Both the position numbers and the translations under genes were made by a program. 64,000 nt of DNA from assembly GCF_001014645.1 (NCBI RefSeq), contig NZ_LASZ01000002.1, positions 248,001 through 312,000 on the forward strand, given 5' to 3'. The notes below the pieces were generated by a model. It worked only from the letters and a program-made list of their open reading frames with translations. It did not search any database and was not told where the DNA came from. This DNA is from Luteimonas sp. FCS-9. GTDB taxonomy: Bacteria; Pseudomonadota; Gammaproteobacteria; Xanthomonadales; Xanthomonadaceae. This document shows positions 1-9,047 of this stretch, one piece after another. The first letter of the stretch is position 1; each line of letters begins with the position of its first letter.

Positions 1-1
1 C

Positions 2-166
2 GCGATGGTGCTGGCGATCGGCTACTACCGCTGGGGCGGCTGGCGCGCAGCACGCATGCTTGCCGACGATGAGGTCGCGATCCCGGCCGAAGTGGCGGCC
101 CCGCCGCCGGCACCGGTCGCCGGAGTACCGCCGTGCCGGCCGCACCTGGAGCCAGCGGGCCGATGA
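2..166 (+). CDS. C-terminal end of an unidentified protein (cut by window edge)
   Basis: An open frame enters from the left edge and stops at TGA 164-166, giving about 54 residues. It begins with a hydrophobic-aromatic stretch (AMVLAIGYYRWGGW), continues through an acidic segment (LADDEV), and ends in a proline/alanine-rich tail. The hydrophobic start could be the end of a membrane segment. I do not recognise the family, and too little is present to assign a function. The next gene on this strand starts about 90 nt downstream. Confidence 0.5.
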   Translation, partial: AMVLAIGYYRWGGWRAARMLADDEVAIPAEVAAPPPAPVAGVPPCRPHLEPAGR

Positions 167-258
167 ACCCCGGATCACCCGCGACACCCGCCGCGTTGAC
201 GCCGCGACGTCGCGGGGCCATGTAGGGAGGACCTCCCTGCGCCCGTTCCGGAGCCGCC

Positions 259-990
259 ATGCGTCCCCTTCCCCTGTTGACCGCCGCCCTCGCCTGCGCG
301 GTCCTCGCCACCCCCGTCACCGCGCAGCAGTTGCGCAACCCCGCCGATCCCCCGCCCGCGGCGATCTCGCGCCCCGCGCAACCCGCGCCCCCGCCGCAGC
401 AGCTGCGTGCGCCCGCGGCCCCGCCGCCGAACGCGACGCTGCGCCGCGTGCAGCCCACCCCGCAGCTGTCGAACGACGTGACCCGGCCGGTCTCGCCGAC
501 CCCGGCGCTGTCGACGCGCGAGCGCTGCCTGCAGACCGCCCAGGGCGCGGTCCAGCCCGCATCCGACCAGCGCGTGTCCACCGCGCAGCGGCGCCTGGCG
601 GCGACGCAGACCCGGCGCGCGGCGATCGGTGCCGACGCCGGCGACCCGGCCGACCGCTCCGGGCTGCGCGCGCAACAGGATGCCCAGCAGCGGACCATCT
701 CACGCGAACGCAACGCCGCGGCCCAGCGGCTGGCCGTCGCCCAGGCCAACTGCAACTGGGCGCGCGTCAGGGTGCGGGCGCGTCCCCGGGCGCGTCCGCA
801 GCCGCGCGCGCCAGCCAGTCGGGCAGCGCGCGCCGGCGGATGCCCTGCGCCCGGGCCTGCTGCAGCCGGGCCAGCATGTAGGCGCGCCGCGCGGGGTCGT
901 CGCCGGCGAACGACAGCGCGAGGTCGCGGTCCATCCAGCGCCGGAACACCACGAACAGCACGACGTGCAGCCCCAGGGCCAGCGCGCTGA
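259..990 (+). CDS. Secreted proline/alanine-rich protein of unknown function; 3' end uncertain
   Basis: The product starts with a clear signal peptide (MRPLPLLTAALACAVLATPVTA, cleavage likely after ..VTA). A long Pro/Ala/Gln-rich segment follows, then about residues 95-165 form a helical, charged stretch with two Cys (ERCLQTAQ and ANCNWA). This suggests an exported, perhaps coiled-coil, periplasmic protein. A GGAG lies about 7 nt before the ATG. From about position 765 the frame becomes Arg/Pro-rich and lies antisense to the small membrane protein gene at 767-1015. The last 75 residues are therefore probably not native, or the gene has a frameshift near 760. The +1 frame would stop at 881. 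Family not recognised. Confidence 0.5.
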   Translation: MRPLPLLTAALACAVLATPVTAQQLRNPADPPPAAISRPAQPAPPPQQLRAPAAPPPNATLRRVQPTPQLSNDVTRPVSPTPALSTRERCLQTAQGAVQPASDQRVSTAQRRLAATQTRRAAIGADAGDPADRSGLRAQQDAQQRTISRERNAAAQRLAVAQANCNWARVRVRARPRARPQPRAPASRAARAGGCPAPGPAAAGPACRRAARGRRRRTTARGRGPSSAGTPRTARRAAPGPAR

Positions 991-1015
991 CGACCACGAC
1001 GATCGCCACGTCCAT
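767..1015 (-). CDS. Small single-pass inner-membrane protein
   Basis: An 82-residue product starting MDVAIVVVV. Residues 3-24 are a strongly hydrophobic membrane helix. A basic/amphipathic cytoplasmic part follows (FRRWMDRD, then RRAYMLARLQQARAQG) with a Pro/Ala tail. I chose the ATG at 1015 because it puts the hydrophobic helix at the N-terminus; the longer upstream frame is low-complexity Arg. It lies 37 nt downstream of the lipoprotein gene at 1053-1787 on the same strand and is probably co-transcribed with it. No family recognised. Confidence 0.6.
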   Translation of the reverse strand: MDVAIVVVVSALALGLHVVLFVVFRRWMDRDLALSFAGDDPARRAYMLARLQQARAQGIRRRALPDWLARAAADAPGDAPAP

Positions 1016-1052
1016 CAGCGCAGGCGCCCGGCCATCGGGCGCACTGGCGCGT

Positions 1053-1787
1053 TCACTCCCAGCCGGGCATCCGCGCCCGATCGAGTCCCGCGACCTCGAA
1101 CACGACGGTGCGGGTGCCGCCGGCCTCGACCGGGAAGACGATCGAGACCGTCTTCGCACCGTCGAGCAGCCGCCACAGCGCCTTTTCGTCGTCGATGAAC
1201 ATCGCGATCGCCTCGTCGGTCTGCGGCCGGTTCGCGGCCATGCGGCGCGGCGCGGCATCGTCGATGGCGACCTCGACGCGGCAGCTGGGATAGCAGTCGA
1301 AATCGCCGGCTTCCAGCACGAGGTAGCTGCTGCGCCCCCACGACGGGTGGTCGCGGAAGATCAGCCGCACGGGCTTGGCGCCGCGACCGTCGACGTCGAC
1401 CGGGTCGCGCGCGTAGATCGCCGCCGACACCTGCTGGCCGCCGTCGGCGGGCCGGGTGTCGTAGCTCCACAGCGCGGCCGTCCGGGCCTGCTCGCGCACC
1501 GCGTCGCCGCGGCGGCGGACCTCGTCGAACTTCGCGCGCACGCGGCCGGCCGCCTCGGTGTAGGGATGGCGCGACAGCAGCACGTCGGCCTGCGCCTTCG
1601 CCAGCGCCCAGTTCTCGGCGGCGACGGCCGCCTCGAAGTCGCGTTCGCCGGCGATCGCCTGCTGTTCGGCGGCGGCCGCCTGCGCCTGGGCCTGGGCGGC
1701 GGCCTGCGTCTCGCGATCCTGGCAGCCGGCGAGCGCCAGGGACGCGACGAACAGGGCGGCGGCGAGCGGGCGGGCGGCGGCAGGCAT
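1053..1787 (-). CDS. Predicted outer-membrane or periplasmic lipoprotein
   Basis: The 244-residue product begins MPAAARPLAAALFVASLALAGC, a signal peptide with a lipobox (LALAGC), so Cys22 should be lipidated. An Ala/Gln-rich linker follows. Next is a helical segment (DFEAAVAAENWALAKAQ..) resembling a tetratricopeptide-like or 'accumulation' helix pair. The C-terminal beta-rich domain contains DCYPSC (two Cys that could form a disulfide) and IAMFIDDEKALWRLLDGAK. This last motif resembles domains found in periplasmic proteins of unknown function. The start was chosen to place the lipobox correctly; an upstream in-frame ATG at 1841 would bury it. Function unknown. Confidence 0.7.
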   Translation of the reverse strand: MPAAARPLAAALFVASLALAGCQDRETQAAAQAQAQAAAAEQQAIAGERDFEAAVAAENWALAKAQADVLLSRHPYTEAAGRVRAKFDEVRRRGDAVREQARTAALWSYDTRPADGGQQVSAAIYARDPVDVDGRGAKPVRLIFRDHPSWGRSSYLVLEAGDFDCYPSCRVEVAIDDAAPRRMAANRPQTDEAIAMFIDDEKALWRLLDGAKTVSIVFPVEAGGTRTVVFEVAGLDRARMPGWE

Positions 1788-1967
1788 GGGGGCGTTCCTC
1801 GGAGATCTGGGCAGGGGCGCCGCCGATGCGACGCGCCGCACCAGCCTAGCAGGCCGCCGCGACGTCGCAACGGTCGCGCGCCCCGATGGACGGCCGACGT
1901 CGCCGCGGCCGGGCCCGAACGCACGCGGCCGCCCGAAGGCGGCCGCGCAGGGAACGGACGGACCGTA

Positions 1968-3944
1968 TCAGTTGGCCGGCGACACGGCCTCGTCGTCGGC
2001 GGCCGGGACCGGCTTGGCCTCGGCGATCACCTTCTCGACCGAACCGGTCGTGATCGGGTGGTAGCCCGGACGCGCCTTGGCGAAGATCTCCTTGGCGAGC
2101 GCCAGGCCGGGCTCGGTCTGCACCAGCGCGTCGTAGATCGGCATGATCAGCTTGCGACGGCCGACGCGCGCGGTGAACTCCGCCAGCGCCTCGTTGGCCT
2201 CGGCGTAGCCGCTGCGCACGGCCAGCGGATACCAGCGCATCGCGATCTCGCCGTTGCCGGTGCCGGTGAAGTGATAGGCGCCGTCGAGCTGCGCCATCTG
2301 CTCGGCGGTCAGCGTCTGCGGCAGGCTGTCGAGGAAATGCAGCCATTCCTGCGTCGACCAGGCGTCGGTGATCTGGCGCGGCGGCAGCTCGGCGCTGCCC
2401 AGCCACGCCAGCCGCGCCGAGTCGACGATGCCGAAGTTGCGCGACATCACCTGCGGCGCCGAGGCCGGGATGCCCCGGCCGTAGACCCATTCCTGGATCT
2501 CGGCGTCGGTCACCGTGCCGGGGTACTTGTCGAACAGGTGTTCCTTCGCATACGCGAGGAACTGCTCGGTGGTGATGCTCTGGAACGCGAAGTGATCGAA
2601 GTAGCCGCGCAGGAACGCGTCGAACGGCTCGCGGCCGAAACGCTGCTCGAGGAACTGCAGGAACCAGGCGCCCTTGTCGTAGGCCACCGCGCTCAGCGCG
2701 TCGTCGGCGTCGAGTTCGGTGCCCGGCTTCACGGCCAGCGCCTGCACCGGCTCGGGCATCGAGACGATGCTCTCCTTGAGCGCGTTGCGGGCGATCACGA
2801 ACTCCATGTCGCTGGTCTCCTTGCCGTAGACCGATTCGACGATGCGGTTCTCCACGTAGCTGGTGAAGCCCTCGTTGAGCCAGCCGTGCTTGGCGCTGGA
2901 GAACGTCACCAGGTTGCCCGACCAGCTGTGCGCGAGCTCGTGGGCGACCAGCGAGACCAGCGACTTGTCGCCGACGATGACGGTCGGGGTGATGAACGAC
3001 AGCCGCGGGTTCTCCATGCCGCCGTAGGGGAACGACGGCGGCAGGATCAGCAGGTCGTAGCGCTCCCAGCGGTAGGGCCCGTAGAGCTGCTCGGTGGTGG
3101 CGATCATCTTCTCGGTGTCGGCGAACTCGGCCACCGCGCGCTCGAGCGTCGCCGGCTCGGCCCAGATGCCGCTGCGCGGCGAGATCGACTCGAACACCAG
3201 GTCGCCGGCGGCGATCGCCATCAGGTAGGACGGGATCTTCTGCGGCATCTCGAACGTGTAGTCGCCGTCGCGCTGCGCGTCGGGATCGTTGTCGGCGCTC
3301 ATCAGCACCATCACGTCCGGACGCGAGGTGACGTGCGCGGCGTAGGTGTAGCGGATCGCCGGCGTGTCCTGCAGCGGCACCCACGAGCGGGCGTGGATCT
3401 GCTGCGACTGGCTGAACATGAAGGGCAGCTTCTTGCCCGCGGTCATCTCGGGCGTCAGCCACTGCAGGCCGGACGCATCCGGCGAGGTCGTGTAGGCCAC
3501 CCGGACCTGTGCGTTGCGGTCCGGCACCTGGATCGTCAGCTTGCTGCCCAGCGTGGCGTCCGCGTCGGCCAGTGCGTACTGCAGCGGCTGCCACTGCCCG
3601 CCGGCCTCGCCCTCGACCTTGCCGATCGTCAGCGCGCGCGTGTCGAGGACCAGTTCGGTCGCGGCCGGGTCCTTCCACTGCAGCGTGTAGGTCGCGGTGC
3701 CGGCGATGGTCCGGGCATCGAAGTCGAGCGCCAGCTCGAGCGCCAGGTGATCGGTGACCACCTTGTCGGGCTCGGCGTAGGAATGCTCGTCGCGATCGGC
3801 CGGCTCGGCCGGTGGCGTCTCGCTGGCCGGCGGCGGCGTCGCGGTCCCGGCCTCGGGCTTGCAGCCGCCGACCGCCAGAGCCGACAGGGACAGCAGCAGC
3901 ACGGAGGCCAGCTGCGGGAAACGGAACGGGGGAATTCGGATCAC
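1968..3944 (-). CDS. M1 family aminopeptidase, leukotriene A4 hydrolase-like, lipoprotein
   Basis: A 658-residue zinc aminopeptidase that removes N-terminal residues from peptides. The N-terminus is a lipoprotein signal ([13 protein letters not shown]), so it is probably anchored in the periplasm or outer membrane rather than cytosolic. M1 hallmarks are visible: the exopeptidase motif PYGGMEN, the zinc site HELAHSW, and the third ligand Glu in [16 protein letters not shown] (rather than GAMEN) and the helical C-terminal domain place it in the LTA4-hydrolase/ColAP branch, at that branch's usual length (about 600-660). It is transcribed as a single gene, with no obvious partner. The conserved active site makes activity likely; the physiological substrate is unknown. 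Confidence 0.92.
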   Translation of the reverse strand: MIRIPPFRFPQLASVLLLSLSALAVGGCKPEAGTATPPPASETPPAEPADRDEHSYAEPDKVVTDHLALELALDFDARTIAGTATYTLQWKDPAATELVLDTRALTIGKVEGEAGGQWQPLQYALADADATLGSKLTIQVPDRNAQVRVAYTTSPDASGLQWLTPEMTAGKKLPFMFSQSQQIHARSWVPLQDTPAIRYTYAAHVTSRPDVMVLMSADNDPDAQRDGDYTFEMPQKIPSYLMAIAAGDLVFESISPRSGIWAEPATLERAVAEFADTEKMIATTEQLYGPYRWERYDLLILPPSFPYGGMENPRLSFITPTVIVGDKSLVSLVAHELAHSWSGNLVTFSSAKHGWLNEGFTSYVENRIVESVYGKETSDMEFVIARNALKESIVSMPEPVQALAVKPGTELDADDALSAVAYDKGAWFLQFLEQRFGREPFDAFLRGYFDHFAFQSITTEQFLAYAKEHLFDKYPGTVTDAEIQEWVYGRGIPASAPQVMSRNFGIVDSARLAWLGSAELPPRQITDAWSTQEWLHFLDSLPQTLTAEQMAQLDGAYHFTGTGNGEIAMRWYPLAVRSGYAEANEALAEFTARVGRRKLIMPIYDALVQTEPGLALAKEIFAKARPGYHPITTGSVEKVIAEAKPVPAADDEAVSPAN

Positions 3945-4057
3945 GGGCGTCTCGCGGCGGAAAAACTCCAGCGCAGTCTACTCCGTCGGCCTCGCCCCGC
4001 CCCGTCCGTGACGCTTCGTGCACGTCGCGGCGACCGCCCCGCAGGCAGCATGCGCCG

Positions 4058-4753
4058 ATGCACGCATCCCCCTTCGGCGACTGGGACGGCAGCGCGGCGC
4101 AGGCCCGCGGCCTGCAGTCGCGCCTGGCCGCGCAGGTCGAGCTCGAGGACCGCCTGCCGGCGCGCGTCCGCTGGATCGCCGGCTTCGATGTCGGCTTCGA
4201 GGAGGCCGGCGCGGTGACGCGCGCCGCGGCGGTGCTGCTGGATGCGCAGTCGCTGCAGCCGATCGAAACCCATGTCGCCCGCGTGCCGACCCGCATGCCC
4301 TACGTGCCGGGCCTGCTGAGCTTCCGCGAGCTGCCGGCGCTGCTGGACGCGCTCGCGCGGCTGTCGCAGCCGCCCGACCTGGTGTTCGTCGACGGCCAAG
4401 GCATCGCGCATCCCCGACGCCTGGGGATCGCCGCGCATTTCGGTGTGACGACCGGCCTGCCGAGCATCGGCGTGGCCAAGAAGCGCCTGGCCGGGCAGTT
4501 CGAGCCGCCAGGGGATGCGCCCGGCGACCGGTCGCCATTGCGCGATCGCGGCGCGCACATCGGCTGGGCGCTGCGCAGCCGGGCGCGCTGCAATCCGCTG
4601 ATCGTCTCGCCCGGGCACCGGGTCTCGATCGACGGTGCGCTGGACTGGACGCTGCGCTGCCTGCGCGGCTACCGGCTGCCCGAGCCGACCCGGCTGGCCG
4701 ACCGACTCGCATCGCGGCGCGGCACCATCGAGGTCGCGCCGGCGCTGTTCTGA
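4058..4753 (+). CDS. nfi: Endonuclease V (deoxyinosine 3'-endonuclease)
   Basis: A 231-residue homologue of E. coli Nfi (223 aa), which nicks DNA one nucleotide 3' of deoxyinosine to start repair of deaminated adenine. The family motifs are all present in order. They are the catalytic Asp in FDVGF (about residue 44), [11 protein letters not shown] with its catalytic Glu (about 91), VDGQG with the third Asp (about 112), and the lesion-pocket region [12 protein letters not shown]. The ATG at 4058 was chosen because it gives family length; the longer upstream frame is non-homologous. It is divergent from the aminopeptidase and convergent with ubiE, so it is probably monocistronic. Confidence 0.95.
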   Translation: MHASPFGDWDGSAAQARGLQSRLAAQVELEDRLPARVRWIAGFDVGFEEAGAVTRAAAVLLDAQSLQPIETHVARVPTRMPYVPGLLSFRELPALLDALARLSQPPDLVFVDGQGIAHPRRLGIAAHFGVTTGLPSIGVAKKRLAGQFEPPGDAPGDRSPLRDRGAHIGWALRSRARCNPLIVSPGHRVSIDGALDWTLRCLRGYRLPEPTRLADRLASRRGTIEVAPALF

Positions 4754-4778
4754 ACCGCGGGTCCTTCGGCGTCCCCGC

Positions 4779-5540
4779 TCAGGCCTTGAAGCCGTCGTGG
4801 ATCGCGACGATGCCGGCCGACAGGTTGCGGTAGCGGCAGCGCACGAAGCCGGCCGCGTCCATCATCGACCTCAGCTCGTCCTGCGGTGGGTGCTTGCGGA
4901 TCGATTCGGCCAGGTAGCGGTAGCTGTCGGCGTCGCCGGCGAACAGCCGGCCCAGCCGCGGCAGCACCTGGAACGAGTGGAAATCGTAGAGCGGCCGGAA
5001 CCACTCGGGCTTGACCTGCGAGAACTCCAGCACGCGCGCCTGGCCGCCGACGCGCAGCACGCGCCGCATCTCGCGCAGCGCGGCGTCCTTGTCGGTCACG
5101 TTGCGCAGGCCGAAGGCGATCGTCACCAGGTCGAAGCTGTTGTCCGGGAACGGCAGCGTCTCGGCGTTGCACTGCACGTACTCGAAGCCGCGCACCTGCC
5201 CGCGGTCGGTCATGCGGTCGCGCCCGGTGCGCAGCATCGCGGCGTTGATGTCGCCGAGCACGAGCTCGCCCGATTCGCCGACCCGGCTCTTGAGCAGCGC
5301 GGCGATGTCGCCGGTGCCGCCGGCCAGGTCGAGCACGCGGTCGCCGCGACGCACCTGCGCGGTCGCGACGAAGTAGCGCTTCCACACCCGGTGGATGCCC
5401 AGGCTCATCAGGTCGTTCATCAGGTCGTAGTTGCCCGCGACCGAGGAGAACACCTGGCCGACCAGCTTCTGCTTCTCGCCGGTGGGGACGTCGCGGAAGC
5501 CGAAATGGGTGGTGCCGGGTCTGGAGGATTCGTCGCTCAT
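4779..5540 (-). CDS. ubiE: Ubiquinone biosynthesis C-methyltransferase UbiE
   Basis: The 253-residue product is a class I SAM-dependent methyltransferase of the UbiE/COQ5 family. It methylates the C-2 position in ubiquinone (and, in bacteria that make it, menaquinone) biosynthesis. Visible motifs are HFGF..V near the N-terminus, NDLMSLGIHRVWK, the SAM-binding loop LDLAGGTGD, the acidic GDIN, and the diagnostic IAFGLRNVTD. The start MSDESS at 5540 removes a non-homologous extension and gives family length (251 in E. coli). It sits 7 nt downstream of the TerC-CBS gene on the same strand, so the two are probably one transcript. Confidence 0.96.
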   Translation of the reverse strand: MSDESSRPGTTHFGFRDVPTGEKQKLVGQVFSSVAGNYDLMNDLMSLGIHRVWKRYFVATAQVRRGDRVLDLAGGTGDIAALLKSRVGESGELVLGDINAAMLRTGRDRMTDRGQVRGFEYVQCNAETLPFPDNSFDLVTIAFGLRNVTDKDAALREMRRVLRVGGQARVLEFSQVKPEWFRPLYDFHSFQVLPRLGRLFAGDADSYRYLAESIRKHPPQDELRSMMDAAGFVRCRYRNLSAGIVAIHDGFKA

Positions 5541-5547
5541 GGGCCGA

Positions 5548-7095
5548 TTATCCCTCATTCGGGGCCGGCGCGATCCGCAGCCGGCCGACCCGGCGCCGCT
5601 CCAGCGATTCGACCCGCAGCGCATGCCCGCCGATGACCACCTCGTCGCCCTCGACCGGGATGCGGTCGAGCGCATGGACCACGAGCCCGGACAGGGTCAC
5701 GTAGGTCGGGCTGGTCGGCAGCGACAGGCCGGTCGCCAGTTCCAGGTCCTGCATCGACATCGAGCCGTCGACCAGCCATGCCCCGTCCTCGCCGCGCACC
5801 GCGCCGTAGTCGGCGTCCTGGGTGTCGGCGAGGTCGCCGGCGATCGTCGCCAGCAGATCGTTCGCGGTGACGATGCCCTCGATGCTGCCGTACTCGTCGA
5901 CGACCACCGCCAGCGGAATCGGGTGGGCGCGGATCTGCTCGAGCACGCGCAGCGTCGACGTGCCCTCGGGCACGACCAGCGGCTCGCGGACGAACTCGGC
6001 GACGTTCAGCGCACGGCCCTGCAGCACGCTCGACAGCAGGTCGCTGCTCTGCACCACGCCCAGCAGGCGGTCGAGCTCCCCGTCGCAGACCGGCAGGCGC
6101 GTGTGCGGCGACTGCACCAGCCGCTCGGTCGCATGCTCGAGCCCGCGCGTGGCATCGATCCATTCGATGTCGCCGCGCACCGTCATCACGCTCGACACCG
6201 GACGCTCGGCCAGGGTCAGCACGCTGCGGATCATGTCGTGCTCGGCCGCCTCCAGGCGCTCGCCGGCCGGCGCCTGCTCGGCCGGTTCGCTGGCGCCGCC
6301 CTCGCCGGCCGCCTCCGGCCGCGCGCCCAGCAGCCGCACCACCGCGTCGGCGGTGCGCTGGCGGAACGGCAGCTGGCGCACGTGGCGCTCGCGGTTGTAG
6401 CGCGACCACTGGTTGAAGGCCTCGATCAGGATCGAGAACACGATCGCCGCGTACAGGTAGCCCTTCGGGATCTTGAAGCCCAGGCCCTCGGCCACGAGGC
6501 TGAAGCCGATCATCAGCAGGAAGCCCAGGCACAGCACGACGACCGTCGGGTGGCGGCTCACGAAGCGCGTCAGCGGCTTGCTGGCCAGCATCATGACCGC
6601 CATCGCGATGATCACCGCGGCGTACATCACGCCCAGGTGCTCGACCATACCGACCGCGGTGATCACCGAGTCGAGCGAGAACACCGCGTCGAGCACGACG
6701 ATCTGCGCGACCACCACGCCGAACGCGGCATAGGCCTTCTTGCCGCCGTTCTCGTGTTCGCGGCCCTCGAGCCGCTCGTGCAGCTCCATCGTCGCCTTGA
6801 ACAGCAGGAACAGGCCGCCGACGAGCAGGATAAGGTCGCGCCCGGAGAACGGGTTGCCCCAGACCGAGAACAGCGGCGCGGTGAGCTTCATGATCCACGC
6901 CAGCAGCGCCAGCAGCACCAGGCGCATCAGCAGCGCCAGCGTCAGGCCGATGATCCGCGCCTTGTCGCGCTGCTCGGGCGGCAGTTTGTCGGCGAGGATG
7001 GCGATGAACACCAGGTTGTCGATACCCAGGATGATCTCGAGGACCACCAGGGTCGCCAGACCCATCCAGATCGTCGGGTCGGCCAGCCATTCCAT
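5548..7095 (-). CDS. TerC-family integral membrane protein with CBS pair and transporter-associated domain (YoaE/YegH type)
   Basis: A 515-residue protein of three parts. The N-terminal TerC domain (about residues 1-240) has 7 or so membrane helices and the acidic motifs LEIILGIDN and DAVFSLDSV. These acidic residues inside membrane helices are typical of the family and are thought to bind metal. A cytoplasmic CBS-domain pair follows ([11 protein letters not shown].., about 300-420). The C-terminus is a CorC/HlyC-type domain ([26 protein letters not shown]). The length matches E. coli YoaE (518). TerC proteins are linked to Mn2+ export and envelope metal supply; this subgroup is less studied. 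Start [10 protein letters not shown]. Upstream of and probably co-transcribed with ubiE. Confidence 0.88.
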   Translation of the reverse strand: MEWLADPTIWMGLATLVVLEIILGIDNLVFIAILADKLPPEQRDKARIIGLTLALLMRLVLLALLAWIMKLTAPLFSVWGNPFSGRDLILLVGGLFLLFKATMELHERLEGREHENGGKKAYAAFGVVVAQIVVLDAVFSLDSVITAVGMVEHLGVMYAAVIIAMAVMMLASKPLTRFVSRHPTVVVLCLGFLLMIGFSLVAEGLGFKIPKGYLYAAIVFSILIEAFNQWSRYNRERHVRQLPFRQRTADAVVRLLGARPEAAGEGGASEPAEQAPAGERLEAAEHDMIRSVLTLAERPVSSVMTVRGDIEWIDATRGLEHATERLVQSPHTRLPVCDGELDRLLGVVQSSDLLSSVLQGRALNVAEFVREPLVVPEGTSTLRVLEQIRAHPIPLAVVVDEYGSIEGIVTANDLLATIAGDLADTQDADYGAVRGEDGAWLVDGSMSMQDLELATGLSLPTSPTYVTLSGLVVHALDRIPVEGDEVVIGGHALRVESLERRRVGRLRIAPAPNEG

Positions 7096-7234
7096 AGGTG
7101 TTCTTGCATCGCGCGTGGGGAGGAGCGCGGATTCTGACACGCGGATGTTAAGAATTCGCCGAGGCCGCGGCACCCGCTCGACCGCGCCCGGCGGGCACGT
7201 CAGACTGCACGGTCCGCCCTGCCACGGCCGCCGC

Positions 7235-7690
7235 ATGATCGCCACGCCCGACTACCGCGCCCTGCTCGACACCGCCATCGCCGAAGCCCGCCAGGGGCTG
7301 GCCGAGGGCGGCATCCCGATCGGCGCGGCGCTCTACCACCGCGACGGCCGGCTGCTGGGCTGCGGCCACAACCGCCGCGTGCAGGAGGACGACCCGTCCG
7401 TGCACGGCGAGACCGACGCCTTCCGCAAGGCCGGCCGCCAGCGCAGCTACCGCGACACGATCATGGTGACCACCCTCGCGCCGTGCTGGTACTGCAGCGG
7501 CCTGGTGCGCCAGTTCGGCATCGGCACCGTCGTTGTCGGCGAGTCGGTGACCTTCCAGGGCGGCATCGACTGGCTGCGCGACAACGGCGTCGAGGTGATC
7601 GACCTGCACAGCCAGGACTGCATCGACCTGCTCGGCGGCTTCATCGCCGCACACCCGCAGGTCTGGAACGAGGACATCGGCGAGGACTGA
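7235..7690 (+). CDS. Cytidine-deaminase-fold enzyme resembling yeast cytosine deaminase (Fcy1 type)
   Basis: A 151-residue zinc hydrolase. Zinc ligands and catalytic acid are His57 and Glu59 in HGE, with Cys84 and Cys87 in APCWYC. Beyond the general fold it follows yeast cytosine deaminase closely: [17 protein letters not shown] (Asn46 corresponds to the base-contacting Asn51), [11 protein letters not shown], and the end WNEDIGE. In the latter, Asp147 matches the yeast base-binding Asp155 in EDIGE. Typical bacterial CodA is an unrelated, larger amidohydrolase. Cytosine to uracil (pyrimidine salvage) is thus the best guess, but related nucleoside or pterin deaminases cannot be excluded. The gene is alone between convergent and divergent neighbours. 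Confidence 0.85.
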   Translation: MIATPDYRALLDTAIAEARQGLAEGGIPIGAALYHRDGRLLGCGHNRRVQEDDPSVHGETDAFRKAGRQRSYRDTIMVTTLAPCWYCSGLVRQFGIGTVVVGESVTFQGGIDWLRDNGVEVIDLHSQDCIDLLGGFIAAHPQVWNEDIGED

Positions 7691-7714
7691 CGCGCCGGTC
7701 GCAGCGCAGCGCGG

Positions 7715-8890
7715 TCAGGGCGCCGCGCCGGTGCGCCACAACGTCGGGAAATCGCCGGGCGCAGCGCCGCCGCAGCGGCGCAACGCGGCGTAGTCGGCAA
7801 GCCGGAACACCTCTCCGTCGTAGCGCCACTGCGCCGCCTCGCCGCAGTCGGCAAGCCCGCGGCCCTTGGCGAAATGCGACAGCGTGGCGGTGCCCGGGTC
7901 GTAGCCGGCGTTGGTCAGCAGCGCGAAGTCCTCGTCCCTCACGTCGTCCAACCCCGGTGGCGCGGGCGGAACGACGCGCGCCACCTCGCCGCCTTCGCGC
8001 GCGACGCGGAACGCCAGGCTCGAAGCCTGGTAGGCACCGTTCAGGCACGCGACGAAGACCAGGGCGTGTTCGGCGTCGAGCGGATACGCAGCGTCCTGCT
8101 CGCGGATGTCGAATCCGTCGAGCGGCGCATCGCAGTGGGCCTCGCGCAGCGCCGCGTCCGCCTGCGTACGGACCGCGGCGGTCAGCCGCGCCGTGTCCTC
8201 CGGCGGCAGCGGCGGCGGCGCCGCGGCCGCGTGCAGCCTCGGCAGCGCGGGCGCGCCGGGCACGGCGGCCGGATCGCGCCCGCCGCGCCGCGCCCACGCG
8301 CCCGGCGTGTCCAGCCGCTGCTGGTGTTCGTCGACAAGCAGTAACGCCGCGCGCAGGCCCGACAGCGACAGCGATGGCGCGTCCTCGCCGGTGCCGGCCG
8401 ACAGCCGGGTGCCGTCGCCGACCAGCGCCAGGAACGCGTCGATGTCCGCCGCCGCGTCGAGCGTCAGCGCATCGGCATCGTCGTCGCGCTGCCAAGGCAG
8501 CCCGGCCAGGCCGGGCACGGCCGCGCCGTCGAGCCGCAATGCCGCCGGATCGGGCGCGCCGTCCGCCGATCCCAGCCGCAGCCGTTGCGCGCCGTCGTCG
8601 CCCGGCGCGCGCGACAGCCGCAGCACCAGACCGAACGCGCCGTCGTTCACGCCGATCGCCTCGCAGGCCAGGCCGTTGTCGCAGGCCACGGTGAAATCGC
8701 GCAGTTGCCGGTACAGCGGCGCGACCTCGGCGGGGTCCGTCTCCCCGGGCGCCGCGTCCGCGGCCGCGTCGGGCGTTCCGGTCGCCGGTGCCGGTGCCGT
8801 CGCGGACGCATCCGCCGCCGGGGGTGCCGGTTCGGCGCAGGCGGCCAGCAGCGCGACACAGGCCAGGACGATGGGGCGCAGCGTGGGCAT
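7715..8890 (-). CDS. DUF1176-like lipoprotein
   Basis: The 391-residue product starts MPTLRPIVLACVALLAAC, a lipoprotein signal with lipobox LLAAC. The mature part has the arrangement of DUF1176 proteins: an N-terminal segment with a Cys pair (VACDNGLACEA), a middle beta-rich section, and a C-terminal part with LVFVACLNGAYQASS and DPGTATLSHFAKGRGLADCGEAAQW. The last is a very typical family signature (a 'YD..t..L..f.kgRGlGDCG' motif). The function of the family is unknown. The start at 8890 places the lipobox; the longer frame upstream is non-homologous. Convergent with the deaminase gene, 24 nt apart. Confidence 0.8.
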   Translation of the reverse strand: MPTLRPIVLACVALLAACAEPAPPAADASATAPAPATGTPDAAADAAPGETDPAEVAPLYRQLRDFTVACDNGLACEAIGVNDGAFGLVLRLSRAPGDDGAQRLRLGSADGAPDPAALRLDGAAVPGLAGLPWQRDDDADALTLDAAADIDAFLALVGDGTRLSAGTGEDAPSLSLSGLRAALLLVDEHQQRLDTPGAWARRGGRDPAAVPGAPALPRLHAAAAPPPLPPEDTARLTAAVRTQADAALREAHCDAPLDGFDIREQDAAYPLDAEHALVFVACLNGAYQASSLAFRVAREGGEVARVVPPAPPGLDDVRDEDFALLTNAGYDPGTATLSHFAKGRGLADCGEAAQWRYDGEVFRLADYAALRRCGGAAPGDFPTLWRTGAAP

Positions 8891-9047
8891 CGCGATGCTC
8901 GTGCACGATGGAGCCGGCATTGTCCGACGCCGGCATCGTGGCGGCGTGGACGCTGCCGTCACGCCCGCCCGCGTCGCGGACCGTCCGCAACGATCCGGTG
9001 CGCGCAGCGCCTTGCCGGCGCGCGAGCGCGCCGCCAGACTGCGCGCC

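Noticed and set aside
223..238. AGGGAGG-A-CCTCCCT before the secreted protein gene as a member of the toxin element family
   Set aside because: It is a tight self-complementary hairpin 21 nt from the start codon, with different spacing and sequence from the shared element.
1347..4217. 956-codon open frame on the + strand opposite the aminopeptidase and lipoprotein genes
   Set aside because: Antisense to genes with clear motifs; composition is Arg/Gly/Val-rich with no recognisable domain, typical of third-position GC shadows.
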